Source: Hyphomonas sp.
Lineage (GTDB): Bacteria; Pseudomonadota; Alphaproteobacteria; Caulobacterales; Hyphomonadaceae
NCBI GenBank assembly: GCA_020638455.1
Contig: JACKIK010000002.1
Coordinates: forward strand, 434,001-498,000
DNA: 64,000 nucleotides
Direction of reading: 5' to 3'
The position numbers and the translations under genes were made by a program. Under the pieces are notes generated by a model. That model saw only the letters and a program-made list of their open reading frames with translations. It did no database searches and had not been told where the DNA came from. This document shows, piece by piece, positions 16,364 to 25,983 of the stretch (position 1 is its first letter; the number at the start of each line of letters is the position of its first letter).

Positions 16364-19048
16364 CTAATCGGCTTCTGACCTGAACGAGACGCGCGCCGTC
16401 GCCGCACCGGCTGTGCCCGGCTGCCCGCCGCCAATGGAGATGACCATGTCGCTGCCATTTGCCGGAACGAACACACCATCATCATTGTAGTAACCGAGCT
16501 GTTCCGGCGGAACGGTCAACGTGACCTCCTTCGACTCTCCGGGTGCCAGTTCAACAACGTCAAAGGCCGCAAGTTCCACGCGCGGAACCGATCTGTTCGG
16601 GCGCAATTGAGGTTGAACATAGACCTGAACGACTTCGCGGCTCGCCATGTCGCCCGTATTGGAGACGGTCGCCGTCACGTTCAGCGGATGTGTTGCATCG
16701 GCCGATTCGGGAACGCTCAGTCCGGAATAGGCGAAGCTCGTATAGCTGAGGCCATATCCGAAGGGGTAGAGCGGCTCACCCGTATAGTACTTGTACGTAC
16801 GGTTCTCCATCGAATAGTCGTTGAACGCCGGAAGGTCATCAACGGACTTGTAGAAGGTGACGGGCAGCCGACCTGAGGGGCTGTATTCGCCCCAAAGCAG
16901 GTCGGCGACGGCGGCGCCGGTGCGTTCACCCGGATAGAATCCCTGAATGATCGCCGGCAGGTTCTCGTCTTCCCAGTTCAGCGCCATGGCGCTTCCGCTG
17001 AAATTCACGAGGACGACAGGCTTGCCAGTTCCCTGGAGGTCCTTGATCAGGTCTTCCTGGACTTTCGGCAGCTTGAGGTTGGTGCGGTCGCCTCCCGAGA
17101 AGCCATCGATATGCACATCCATTTCCTCGCCTTCGAGATCGGCATCAATGCCGCCGAAGAACAACACGACGTCAGCCTTGGCCGCGGCATCCATGGCTTC
17201 TGCGTGCAGATCCCGGGACGTGTCGACCCATTTCAGACGCGATTCCGGCTCGATCGAATTGCGGTGCCAGTAGGTGTCGCTCACAAACTTGACGGTGAGC
17301 GCATAGCGCTGGCCGGCTTTCATAAGATACGTCGTATTGCCAACCGGCTGCCCGTTGATCTCCGCTTCGGTCCACCGCGTGCCCTTGAACCGGTACGCAC
17401 CATCCTTTTTGGGAACGATATAGCCGCTCCACGAAACGGAGAAGGTGTCGTTCAGAGTTCCGTCGACGGGAGACTCTGTCCAGTAGAAGTCGATCGCCGG
17501 ATCGGTCCGCGTGAGCACCGGCTCTCGTTCGAATTTCGGATTGTCGTAATATGTCGCGCTGAGGCCAGGTGCCAGCGCGCCGCTTTCATCTTCATGGAAC
17601 AGATTTTCTGCGCCAATTGTGTCGTAGTTTGTGTAGACTTGGTCGGCGAGCATCGAGCCGGGCGTGTAGGTCACGTTGTCGGCCCCAATTTTTTCGGAGA
17701 TCCCTTGCAGTGGGGTCACCGGGTGGGTCGGAATGCCATAGTAGTTCGCAACCAGAACCATCCAGTTGTCGGCATTCGGACCGATCACTGCAACCTTCGT
17801 CCCCTCCTTGAGAGGAAGGATGCCGTCATTCTTGAGCAGGACCAGAGACTCGCGCGCGGCCTTTTCGGACAGGGCAATATGTTCGGCATCGCCGACTGTG
17901 TCATACGGAATGGAAGTGTACGGAACGCTTGCCGGATCATCGAACATTCCAAGTCGGAACCGTGCTTCGAACAGCCGCGTGACGGCTTTGTCGATCGTCT
18001 CTTCGGAGATAAAGCCTTCGGCGACGGCTTCGGGAAGGGCAGCGAACTTGCTGCCATTGCCATCGCCGCAGTTCACATCGGTGCCGGTCTTGACCGCGTC
18101 TGCTGCGGCCTCAGCCTTGGTGTCTACGTAGTGGTGCGCGTCCGGGTAGTAGAAGTCGCCGATGGCGCCGCAGTCCGATACGACGTAGCCGTCAAACCCG
18201 AATTCGCCGCGAAGGTAGGTGTTCAGCAGTTCGTCATTGCCGCAGGCCGGATACCCGTCGACGGCATTGTACGCGCACATCACGGACGCGACGTTGGTGT
18301 TCGTGATGGCCGTCTGGAACGCAGACAGATAGGTCTCGCGCAGGTCAGCCTTGGTCGGGTGATAGTCGTCGGAATGGCGGGTGGATTCAGGCCCTGAGTG
18401 AACAGCGAAATGCTTCACCGTCGCGACGGTCTTGAGGTACTTGTCGTCATCGCCCTGGAGCCCGTTGACGAAATTGACCGCCATCCGGCCTGTCAGGAAC
18501 GGATCTTCACCATAGGTTTCCTGTCCGCGGCCCCAGCGCGGATCGCGAAAAATGTTGATGTTCGGCGACCAGAAGGTGAGCCCTGTATACATCTCACGCG
18601 CACCGTGGTCTTCGAAATAGTGGTGCTTCGCCCGGCCTTCGTCTGAAATTGTCGTAGCAACGTTCAGCATCAGGTCTTCGTCGAATGTTGCCGCCATTCC
18701 GATTGCCTGGGGGAAAACAGTTGCGTGGCCCGCGCGCGCGACGCCGTGCAGGGCTTCGTTCCACCAATTGTATTTCGGAATCCCAAGCCGCTCGATGGCC
18801 GGGGCCTTGTCGTACATCTGGGCAGCCTTCTCTTCGAGCGTGAGGCGGCTTACCAGGTCGACGGCGCGCTCATGCGGCGACAGGGAAGGGTCCTGGAAAG
18901 GGTATTCATACGGACTCTGCGCCTCCGCTTCGACCGTGGCCGCCGCATCCTGAGCCGGCGCCCCGACACTGCTGCAGGCCGCCAGCATCGCCGCGGCAAG
19001 CGCTGCACTGGACACAAGTGTCTTCTTTGGATGGGCGAGCTTCGGCAT
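16364..19048 (-). CDS. GH3 beta-glycosidase lipoprotein with inserted PA14 domain
   Basis: The 894-aa glycoside hydrolase probably removes terminal beta-xylose or beta-glucose from oligosaccharides in the periplasm or at the outer membrane. The lipobox is MLAAC (Cys25). The GH3 N-domain shows NWWNEALHGVARAG (typical of the BxlB/xylosidase branch), DPRWGRGQETYGEDP and the catalytic nucleophile D292 in GYVVSDCGAIGDF. The C-domain has ARESLVLLKNDGILPL. A PA14 module is inserted at about 495-608 (GLSATYYD to RLKWVD). A fibronectin III-like domain ends the protein. It converges on the halogenase operon, but its promoter carries the same operator type as the receptor, which ties the two together. 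Confidence 0.92.
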   Translation of the reverse strand: MPKLAHPKKTLVSSAALAAAMLAACSSVGAPAQDAAATVEAEAQSPYEYPFQDPSLSPHERAVDLVSRLTLEEKAAQMYDKAPAIERLGIPKYNWWNEALHGVARAGHATVFPQAIGMAATFDEDLMLNVATTISDEGRAKHHYFEDHGAREMYTGLTFWSPNINIFRDPRWGRGQETYGEDPFLTGRMAVNFVNGLQGDDDKYLKTVATVKHFAVHSGPESTRHSDDYHPTKADLRETYLSAFQTAITNTNVASVMCAYNAVDGYPACGNDELLNTYLRGEFGFDGYVVSDCGAIGDFYYPDAHHYVDTKAEAAADAVKTGTDVNCGDGNGSKFAALPEAVAEGFISEETIDKAVTRLFEARFRLGMFDDPASVPYTSIPYDTVGDAEHIALSEKAARESLVLLKNDGILPLKEGTKVAVIGPNADNWMVLVANYYGIPTHPVTPLQGISEKIGADNVTYTPGSMLADQVYTNYDTIGAENLFHEDESGALAPGLSATYYDNPKFEREPVLTRTDPAIDFYWTESPVDGTLNDTFSVSWSGYIVPKKDGAYRFKGTRWTEAEINGQPVGNTTYLMKAGQRYALTVKFVSDTYWHRNSIEPESRLKWVDTSRDLHAEAMDAAAKADVVLFFGGIDADLEGEEMDVHIDGFSGGDRTNLKLPKVQEDLIKDLQGTGKPVVLVNFSGSAMALNWEDENLPAIIQGFYPGERTGAAVADLLWGEYSPSGRLPVTFYKSVDDLPAFNDYSMENRTYKYYTGEPLYPFGYGLSYTSFAYSGLSVPESADATHPLNVTATVSNTGDMASREVVQVYVQPQLRPNRSVPRVELAAFDVVELAPGESKEVTLTVPPEQLGYYNDDGVFVPANGSDMVISIGGGQPGTAGAATARVSFRSEAD

Positions 19049-19084
19049 GTTTTCCTCCCGGGAACAGATCGCGCTGTTATGAAA

Positions 19085-19100
19085 ATGTTTGCGCTAACAT
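19085..19100 (-). promoter_or_regulatory. LacI-family-like operator of the GH3 gene
   Basis: The 16-mer ATGTTTGCGCTAACAT is a near-perfect palindrome: the two 8-base halves match at 7 of 8 positions around a CG centre. It lies 37-52 bases before the GH3 start, in the promoter zone. Its right half is identical to site A before the TonB receptor (9662-9670, CGCTAACAT). Confidence 0.6.
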
Positions 19101-19213
19101 GCCATAGTATACGCAGAGCGGTTTCGCGCAAGAAGGTATCGTTTAATCTTTTGTTCTTCGGCGGGCACCATCTGCATTTGCATCCACACACACAGGACTG
19201 CACTTAGCAGGTT

Positions 19214-19888
19214 ATGAGGATTTCGCCGGTTCCACTGTTCGACACGCCAGCGCCATCGGGGTCACCAAACGGGGCGTGGGCGTGGCTGTCTCCGCTTGGC
19301 GCTGCGGAGCAAGGGCCGCTATCAGGCCCCGAGCGGGCTCGCGTGTCGCGGCTTGCCAACGAGCAGGCCCGAGGTGCGCTGTCGGACCACCTCACCGAGC
19401 GCCGGGCATTGCTCGCGAAACTCCTCGATGGGCCGGCTGAACAGGTCGCCATCGGTCATGACGAGCATGGCGCCCCCTGCCTGCAGGACCATCCCGGGAT
19501 TCATGTGAGCTTCTCCCGTTCGGGCCGATGGAATGCTCTTGCCTGCAGCGCTGCAAGCGAGGTGGGCGTCGACATCGAATTGGTTCGGGATACCGGCTGG
19601 AAACCGATGCTGGAAATGATCTGCAAGCCTTCAGAGGCCGGCGAGTTGCGCGCAGCTGTCGATCGCGCTGGAACTCTCGTCCCATTCTTCCGGCTCTGGA
19701 CGATAAAGGAAGCTGTCCTGAAGGCCGCCGGTAGCGGTCTGAAAGGCGGCGCAAAGCGGGTTGGCGTTCCTCTTTGCCTGATGGAACTCGATAGTTCAGG
19801 CAAAAGGATCGCTCTGGATGACCGGGCATATCGAGTCGATGTCAGCTCGTCGGACGCCTGCGTTGTCGCGCGCGCACTGCGCGTCTAG
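19214..19888 (+). CDS. pfaE: Sfp-type 4'-phosphopantetheinyl transferase
   Basis: The 224-aa enzyme transfers the phosphopantetheine arm of CoA to serine of acyl carrier protein domains. The two diagnostic motifs are GVDIELV (D120, E122, Mg binding) and LWTIKEAVLKAAG (W162, K165, E166). It also has the His-bearing HVSFSRSGRWNALA. Its 3' end overlaps the end of pfaC by 4 bases in convergent orientation, so it almost certainly arms the two ACP domains of PfaA. The name pfaE is used by position and function. The start ATG 19214 has only a weak AGGTT upstream. Confidence 0.88.
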   Translation: MRISPVPLFDTPAPSGSPNGAWAWLSPLGAAEQGPLSGPERARVSRLANEQARGALSDHLTERRALLAKLLDGPAEQVAIGHDEHGAPCLQDHPGIHVSFSRSGRWNALACSAASEVGVDIELVRDTGWKPMLEMICKPSEAGELRAAVDRAGTLVPFFRLWTIKEAVLKAAGSGLKGGAKRVGVPLCLMELDSSGKRIALDDRAYRVDVSSSDACVVARALRV

Positions 19889-22800
19889 CTGAGGTCTCGC
19901 ACGGACACGCACATCGGCTTGACCTCGTACACGCGTAACCCGTCGCGCCACAGGCTGCCGCGCGCGGTGACCAGGATGTCGTTGTCGCGCTTTTCGATCG
20001 ACTGAATCTCCATCGCCGTCGTGACGCGCTTCCTGTCCGGCGTCACCTGGCCGCGATAACTCCACCTGATTGGTGCGGAGGTTGCCAGGGTCGATATATG
20101 TGGGCGCTTCATGCCCCTCGCGATATCCTTCAGCCAGACCATTCGACAGAGCAGCTGTGTCATAGCATCGAGGCCAAGGGAGCCCGGCTGCACCGGATCC
20201 TGATAGAAGTGGGCCTTGAAGTACCAGGCGTTCGGGTCGACGTGTTGCTGACCCCGGATCAGGCCCAGACCGCTCGTTCCCCCATCCGGATCGAAATAGT
20301 CGATCTCGTCCAGCATTCGGAGGCGACCACGCACGAGAGCCTGGCGATGCGCCTCATCAGGCGCCGGCATCGCGGGGAGTTCATACGCCGCAGCAAACCC
20401 GGCATTCCGCGCCAGACCGGCCTGCCGCGCAAGCGCAGCGGCCGGGAAAAAGCCAAACTGCGTCTCGAGATCTAGCACCCGCGCACCCGCCGCCGTATCG
20501 ACAGTTACATCAAACGTAACCAGTGTCATTGGCCCGGCTTTCGCCACATTGGTCAGTGTGCTGCGCGTATCGAGACGTTGGTCCGTGCGCAACACTTCCC
20601 GGTGAAGCACGCCATCGCCTTCTAGGTTCCGGAACCGAAGGCCTCCTGGAAGCGCGAAACCTGAATGGCTAGCCAGCCACCCACACGGCTGCAGCGCGAT
20701 TTCCGCGAGTACCGCAAAGGGCATCTGGCCGTTGAGATTGTCATCGAAATACCAGTCGTCGCTGGAAATGTCGTATTCGGCCGTCATCACCGCGCCCGAC
20801 TCTTCGGTTCCCGGCCGGGTCGAAACGGAGGTGACACGCGACAGGAAATGATAGGGCGGCTGCGGCAGGCGCGCGACGATACTCTCCGTATCAAACTTCC
20901 GGTACATATCCCCAAACGCAGCGGACGGCGCGCCATCGGCGCATTCCAGCAATGTCTCCTCGTCGCCACGGCTCTCGCCAAGCGGCCCGATGATCAGCGG
21001 GTGGGCCGCCACCCGGCGCTTCGCCCAGTTCCGGCGAAGGCGGATCCCGAAGCGCGGGCAATAGAATACTTTTTTGCCGTCGCTGGTCGCGAGTAGCGAC
21101 GCATAGATTTCCGGCGTGTCGCCATCGACCACTTCATCGACAAAGACCTCATAGATCACATCGTGGTCCGCGTCGGGAACAACCTGCCCACGGCAAATGA
21201 ACTTTGCCGTATGGCCTGGCACGGGTTCGAAGACGTAGCCGTCCCGGTCAGTCGTCAGCCCGAGCGCCGCCGCGTGGAACTCGAGCGCCTGCACTGCAGC
21301 TTCGGCCATCAGCGTTCCCGGCATGCAGGGATCGTGATGGAAATGTCCATCGTAGAACCAGGTCGACGTCGGCGTGTGCGCGCTTGCCCGCAGGTAACCG
21401 CGGCCCCACGGCCCGCCGGCCGGATCGAATGCGTCTACCTTGTCGAACAGTGCCAGCCGGTCCCCCGGCAGGCGTGGCGGGTTGGAATGCGCAGCACATG
21501 CCTCAAAACCGTCGCCAAAGCACTCCCACGCATTGCCTTGGCGGAACGCGTCGACCTGCGCCTCCGAAAATGCCCTGCGGCTGCTGGCGCGGTCCGGCGC
21601 GAACGCTGCCGGCGTTGCGGTTGGAGCCTTTTCCTTTGTCGGATCCCATATGACGCCTTTGCCGGACGCGAGTTCGTCATCGGTAAAGAAACCCGCCTGG
21701 CCGTTGCGGATGGAAAAGGCGAGCCGGCTGCTGGCCCTGCAGTCATATTGGAAGAAGAACATGCGAACACCGGAGAGCTCTGCATGTCCTGTGATCTCGA
21801 TCTGGAACTGAAGTGTCTCATCTTCCTCCGGAAGGCCACCATCGTGGAAGGTAATTTCGCAGCCCAGCAAGCGATAGACGCGCTCATCCTGGTTGCGGAA
21901 GTCTGCGCCCATCCAGCCAATGAGCGTCAGGTCCGCTTGCCCGCATTCAATCAGCGGACCGGGCCGGATGCGCCCGCCATGGACGAATTCGCCGTGCTTC
22001 CGGATGTCGGTTTCCGTCCAGATCACGCCGCTCGAGTCGATACCCGGTGGCGCCGAGATACCCGTTATCCGGTCCACCAGAAGCAGGGGAGGCGCAGGCA
22101 ACCGGACCTGACGGACAAATTCATCCTGCTGACGGAATTCGGCGCCGAAGAAGTCCGACATCCGTCCGCGGGTCGACGCTTCAATCCTGTCGCGCGTCCA
22201 GCTCGGCCCGCTTGCCTTACGCTGTCTGAGCGGCGTTCTTCCATCGACGACTTTTGTCGGCGGATCGATTTGCTTCACGCAAGGTTGGGACGGGCAGGGC
22301 ACGCCAGGGCCGACCTTCACAGCGTGGACGATTGCGCCGTACGCGGGCGGGCGCAGATATGGCGGCTCAGGAAACGGGATCCCGTCCTTCAGCGAAGGCG
22401 GCGCCGCGGGAAGGCGCGGTGATGGGTATGGAACCGGGCGCATGATCGTCCACTTTCTGCTGGGTGTGGGCGCGTTCTGGCGGGTCTTCTCAAGCACTTC
22501 AAGAAGGGGCGAGAGGTTGATGTTGCGCCCATCTGCAAAGAGAAGAGCAGCAACTTCGGCGACCTGAGCCAGATCGGAACTCTCGATCCGGTCCATTGCG
22601 GCAGCCTTGAAGGGCTTGCCCTTGAGTATGGATGCGAGGCTGGTCGTCAACGTGTCACGCGGGCCGAGTTCGACAAACGTCCGCACACCATCTTCCCACG
22701 CCTGCCGGACAGTGGGTGGGAACTCCACAGTGTCAACGGCCTGCTTCGTGAGCATGTCGGCAACGGTTTCGGCGGTCGGCGTGTACGCTCCGTGGATTGC

Positions 22801-25800
22801 ATTCGCGTAGAGCCGAACGTCCGGGCCTGATTGTACCGGCCGCGTATGCAGCCGCCGCCATGTTTCCTCGAATGGCTTCATGGCGCGCGCGTGCACGATG
22901 AGGTGTTGGTTCATCTTTGCGGCCGAATGCCGCCCAAAGCTTGCCGCCAGGGCGCGGCAGGCTTCAGCCGGTCCGCCAATCATGCAGTCCGTATCCGAAT
23001 AGACAATCGTGATTTCGACCGAGGGAAAGTCTGCGAGGCGCTTCCGGACTTCGTCTGCTGGTGCCAGCAAGCGCCAATTCGTCCAATCGGACGGAACGTT
23101 GGGCCCCCAGGCCTGCTTTGCAGTTTCAAACTGACCGCCGAGATGCCGTTCATACATCGCTGCCGCAGATATCTCGTCCAGCAGCGCACCCGGATCATTC
23201 CAGTATCCGAATGCGAACAGGGCATTGGACTCGCCGAGCGACAGGCCGAGTGCGGCGTCCGGCTTGACGCCGAGAATATTCAGCAGCAGCACCGCATGCG
23301 CCTGGCTGACGAGCGTTCCCGTACACAGCTGCTCATATTCCGTCAGCGCGGATTTCGACAGTAGGGCCGCGATTTCCTGTGCCTGCGAAAGCCGGGAAAG
23401 TCTTGAGCCGATTTCAGGAAATGCCATCAACAGGCGACGGGCCGCTCGCGGGTACACGGCGGCGGAGCCGGTAAATACAAATGCCAGCTCTCCCTCTGGC
23501 GATCCCTCGCCATGATAGACCCCGGCGTGGTCAAGCGGCTTGCCCTGTTGAAGCTCGGCTGCAACTCGCTCGCGAAGTTGCTCCAGGACTTCTGCAGTCT
23601 CGGCAACGATCGCAATCCGCTTCCTGCCACGTCCGCCGGCCTTGCCGTTCCGCAGTCGCTCGGCGAGCTTCGCGTCGGATGCGGCGGATGCGTGGAAGAG
23701 ATAGGGAGTCGGCCGGAGACGATCCGCCGCGACCCGTGGCGCTCCCGGCCGCCATGCTATGGCCGCCACGCCTGCTGGGGCCTGCTCCTCGGTGGCCAGC
23801 ATCATTGTGCGCGCGGGCAGGGCAAGGTCGAGAACAGCGCCATCTTCTGTCAAAGTGTGGCTGTTGGCCCGAAGAGTGCAGTGCAGCGCCAACTCGGCCA
23901 GCCCCTCCGCAATCGGTGCGACTCCGTACACTGCCGACAATGTTTGTCTTGTCGCGTCAGAGCGTCGGCCAGACCACTTCACGTCCTCCAGCGTTGCAAG
24001 AATCGGATCGCTTGCAGCTTCCGCATCCGACCGGCGCTTCAGCACCAGCGCCGCAGCCAGATCACCAGTCTGGCCATCACAGCCAAGCTCCCGAACCGCA
24101 TGCGCACGAACTGGCTCCGACGCAAAATCGGCTGTCGCAACGACGGCCATGTCCAATCGACCGGACCGCAGTGCGTCTTCAGCAAGGTCAAGCGCCGCAG
24201 CGCCGCTCGCCGTGCCTGCAGACACCGCGAACCCCATGCCCTGATAGTCCCGCGCAAACGTGATCCGGTTGGCCGTCATGTTGGCCATTGCGCCCAGCAC
24301 CATTGAGGAATCAAGAGCGGGTGCGATGCTATCGAGGTCGACGCCGGGGCCGGTGTCGCAGCGTTCCCGGAATGGCCAACGGGCCGAGTCCGCGGCGCAT
24401 CCCATAGCCGTGATCACGCCCGTCCTTGCCTTGTCCGCCGCCCGGACACTGCTCAGGGCGTCCTCCACCACCGACAGGATTGCAAGCTGTTGCGGTTCCG
24501 ACTGGACCAGATCTCGCGGCGGCGTTCGCGCCGAAGCCGCGTCGGCACCAATTTCTGCTGCGGGGCCTGCCGGCAAGACGGGCTGGTTCATCAGTCTTCG
24601 GAGCACGGCATCCGTGTTGCGGTCCGGTCCGGCCATGATCGCGGCGCCGCAGATAACGATATCTTCGGCGCTCTGCTTCGGGCGTGAACGCGGCCGGGAC
24701 GGACGGCGCGTTGGCCGGTATTCCTCAAGAATGAGGTGAGCATTGTTGCCGCCAAACCCGAAATTGCTGATCGCAGCCCGACGTACACCGTTTCGAATCT
24801 CCCATGGTTCGGCAGATTGCAGGATGTCGAGTTGCGTGCCGCTTGCAGCGTCGATCAACTGCCCATCAATAGGTGTTGACGGCAGCGTTTCGCGCTCCAT
24901 GGCGCCAGTGAGTTTCAGCAGACTTGCCAACCCTGCCACCGTGATCAGGTGCCCGGCATTGGCCTTCAGCGAGCCTGTCGGCAGGCGCGCCGCGCCTTCA
25001 AAGAAGGCGGCAGATGCCGTCACTTCGACGCCGTCACCGACCGGGGTACCGGTTGCGTGGCATTCCAGGTAGTCGATGGACAGAGGATCTATTCCCGAGA
25101 CATCATAAGCCCGGCGCATCGAATCCTGCTGTCCATCGCCGCTCGGCGCAAGCAAACCCTTGCGTCGCCCGTCATTTGAGACGCCCACACCGCGGATCAC
25201 ACCGTATACCCGCTCTGCCGGCTCCACATCATGCAGCCGCTTGAGAACGACTGCGGCCGCGCCTTCGGACGGGACAAGACCATCCGCACCCTGCACGAAG
25301 GGGCGGGACCGTCCGGAGGGACTGATTGCGTTGAGCGCCTTGAAGCCGATATGAAGGATCAGATTGTCGGTCGCGTTCACTCCTGCGACAACGGCGCAAT
25401 CGATGGCGCCTGTCTGGAGCTTTCTGCAGGCAATTTCGATTGCGTAAAGGGAAGAAGCGCACGCTGCATCCAATGCCAGGCGAGGCCCCCTGGCGCGAAG
25501 TGCTTCAGCAATCAGCAGCGCCGGGAGTTCGGAATTGCGAACGGAATTCGGATCGGCAGGCTCTTCGCCGCGCCAGAGCCGTGACGCATAATCGACATGG
25601 CCAGCGGACGGGTAGGAGAGGTTTGCCACGAACACGCCAAGCGCCGAAGCACGCACTTTGGGACCGCCTGCGTCTTTCCACGCGTCTAGCGCAGCGTGGA
25701 GCGGCCAGCTGCAGACAGGATCGAGCGTCGCGGCGTCGACGGATTTCAGGCGGGCACGCTTCGGATCGAAAACTGTATCAAAGCCGCGAACCCTTCCGGA

Positions 25801-25983
25801 AACGAACTTCTGCCGGTTGCGGGAGCCCGAGGGAACACCAAGCTCGCCGGGCGCGACGGGTCCATAAAGCAGCTGCTTGTCGAAGATTGCCTTCGTCAGG
25901 GCATCCGGATGGAACGCGCCCGGCAGCACACATCCCTGACCGACAATGGCAATCGGATCGAAACGCATCATCCTGCGTTCCAT
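19885..25983 (-). CDS. pfaC: PfaC-type polyketide/PUFA synthase: KS-CLF-AT-DH-DH
   Basis: The 2,032-aa synthase has these domains in order. The ketosynthase (about 6-425) has an intact triad C175 (LDAACASS), H309 (ECHATGTPVGD) and H345 (ANAGHL). A chain-length factor-like KS (about 440-730) has no active Cys (FAVSAGTASG at 585-594). The acyltransferase (about 830-1150) has Ser915 in GLSLGES. Two FabA-type double-hotdog dehydratases follow. The first has H1547 (GHFHHDPCMPG) with acid E1561, the second H1925 (AHFYQDPVQPG) with D1939, at FabA's 14-residue spacing. The hotdog before each active one is degenerate. An AT inside PfaC resembles myxobacterial Pfa3; there is no separate pfaB. It overlaps the ketoreductase ORF; ATG 25971 or 25968 are alternative starts. 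Confidence 0.9.
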   Translation of the reverse strand: MERRMMRFDPIAIVGQGCVLPGAFHPDALTKAIFDKQLLYGPVAPGELGVPSGSRNRQKFVSGRVRGFDTVFDPKRARLKSVDAATLDPVCSWPLHAALDAWKDAGGPKVRASALGVFVANLSYPSAGHVDYASRLWRGEEPADPNSVRNSELPALLIAEALRARGPRLALDAACASSLYAIEIACRKLQTGAIDCAVVAGVNATDNLILHIGFKALNAISPSGRSRPFVQGADGLVPSEGAAAVVLKRLHDVEPAERVYGVIRGVGVSNDGRRKGLLAPSGDGQQDSMRRAYDVSGIDPLSIDYLECHATGTPVGDGVEVTASAAFFEGAARLPTGSLKANAGHLITVAGLASLLKLTGAMERETLPSTPIDGQLIDAASGTQLDILQSAEPWEIRNGVRRAAISNFGFGGNNAHLILEEYRPTRRPSRPRSRPKQSAEDIVICGAAIMAGPDRNTDAVLRRLMNQPVLPAGPAAEIGADAASARTPPRDLVQSEPQQLAILSVVEDALSSVRAADKARTGVITAMGCAADSARWPFRERCDTGPGVDLDSIAPALDSSMVLGAMANMTANRITFARDYQGMGFAVSAGTASGAAALDLAEDALRSGRLDMAVVATADFASEPVRAHAVRELGCDGQTGDLAAALVLKRRSDAEAASDPILATLEDVKWSGRRSDATRQTLSAVYGVAPIAEGLAELALHCTLRANSHTLTEDGAVLDLALPARTMMLATEEQAPAGVAAIAWRPGAPRVAADRLRPTPYLFHASAASDAKLAERLRNGKAGGRGRKRIAIVAETAEVLEQLRERVAAELQQGKPLDHAGVYHGEGSPEGELAFVFTGSAAVYPRAARRLLMAFPEIGSRLSRLSQAQEIAALLSKSALTEYEQLCTGTLVSQAHAVLLLNILGVKPDAALGLSLGESNALFAFGYWNDPGALLDEISAAAMYERHLGGQFETAKQAWGPNVPSDWTNWRLLAPADEVRKRLADFPSVEITIVYSDTDCMIGGPAEACRALAASFGRHSAAKMNQHLIVHARAMKPFEETWRRLHTRPVQSGPDVRLYANAIHGAYTPTAETVADMLTKQAVDTVEFPPTVRQAWEDGVRTFVELGPRDTLTTSLASILKGKPFKAAAMDRIESSDLAQVAEVAALLFADGRNINLSPLLEVLEKTRQNAPTPSRKWTIMRPVPYPSPRLPAAPPSLKDGIPFPEPPYLRPPAYGAIVHAVKVGPGVPCPSQPCVKQIDPPTKVVDGRTPLRQRKASGPSWTRDRIEASTRGRMSDFFGAEFRQQDEFVRQVRLPAPPLLLVDRITGISAPPGIDSSGVIWTETDIRKHGEFVHGGRIRPGPLIECGQADLTLIGWMGADFRNQDERVYRLLGCEITFHDGGLPEEDETLQFQIEITGHAELSGVRMFFFQYDCRASSRLAFSIRNGQAGFFTDDELASGKGVIWDPTKEKAPTATPAAFAPDRASSRRAFSEAQVDAFRQGNAWECFGDGFEACAAHSNPPRLPGDRLALFDKVDAFDPAGGPWGRGYLRASAHTPTSTWFYDGHFHHDPCMPGTLMAEAAVQALEFHAAALGLTTDRDGYVFEPVPGHTAKFICRGQVVPDADHDVIYEVFVDEVVDGDTPEIYASLLATSDGKKVFYCPRFGIRLRRNWAKRRVAAHPLIIGPLGESRGDEETLLECADGAPSAAFGDMYRKFDTESIVARLPQPPYHFLSRVTSVSTRPGTEESGAVMTAEYDISSDDWYFDDNLNGQMPFAVLAEIALQPCGWLASHSGFALPGGLRFRNLEGDGVLHREVLRTDQRLDTRSTLTNVAKAGPMTLVTFDVTVDTAAGARVLDLETQFGFFPAAALARQAGLARNAGFAAAYELPAMPAPDEAHRQALVRGRLRMLDEIDYFDPDGGTSGLGLIRGQQHVDPNAWYFKAHFYQDPVQPGSLGLDAMTQLLCRMVWLKDIARGMKRPHISTLATSAPIRWSYRGQVTPDRKRVTTAMEIQSIEKRDNDILVTARGSLWRDGLRVYEVKPMCVSVRDLS

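Noticed and set aside
17111..18397. 428-codon plus-strand frame opposite the GH3 gene
   Set aside because: Antisense shadow; the GH3 protein has all its catalytic motifs on the other strand.
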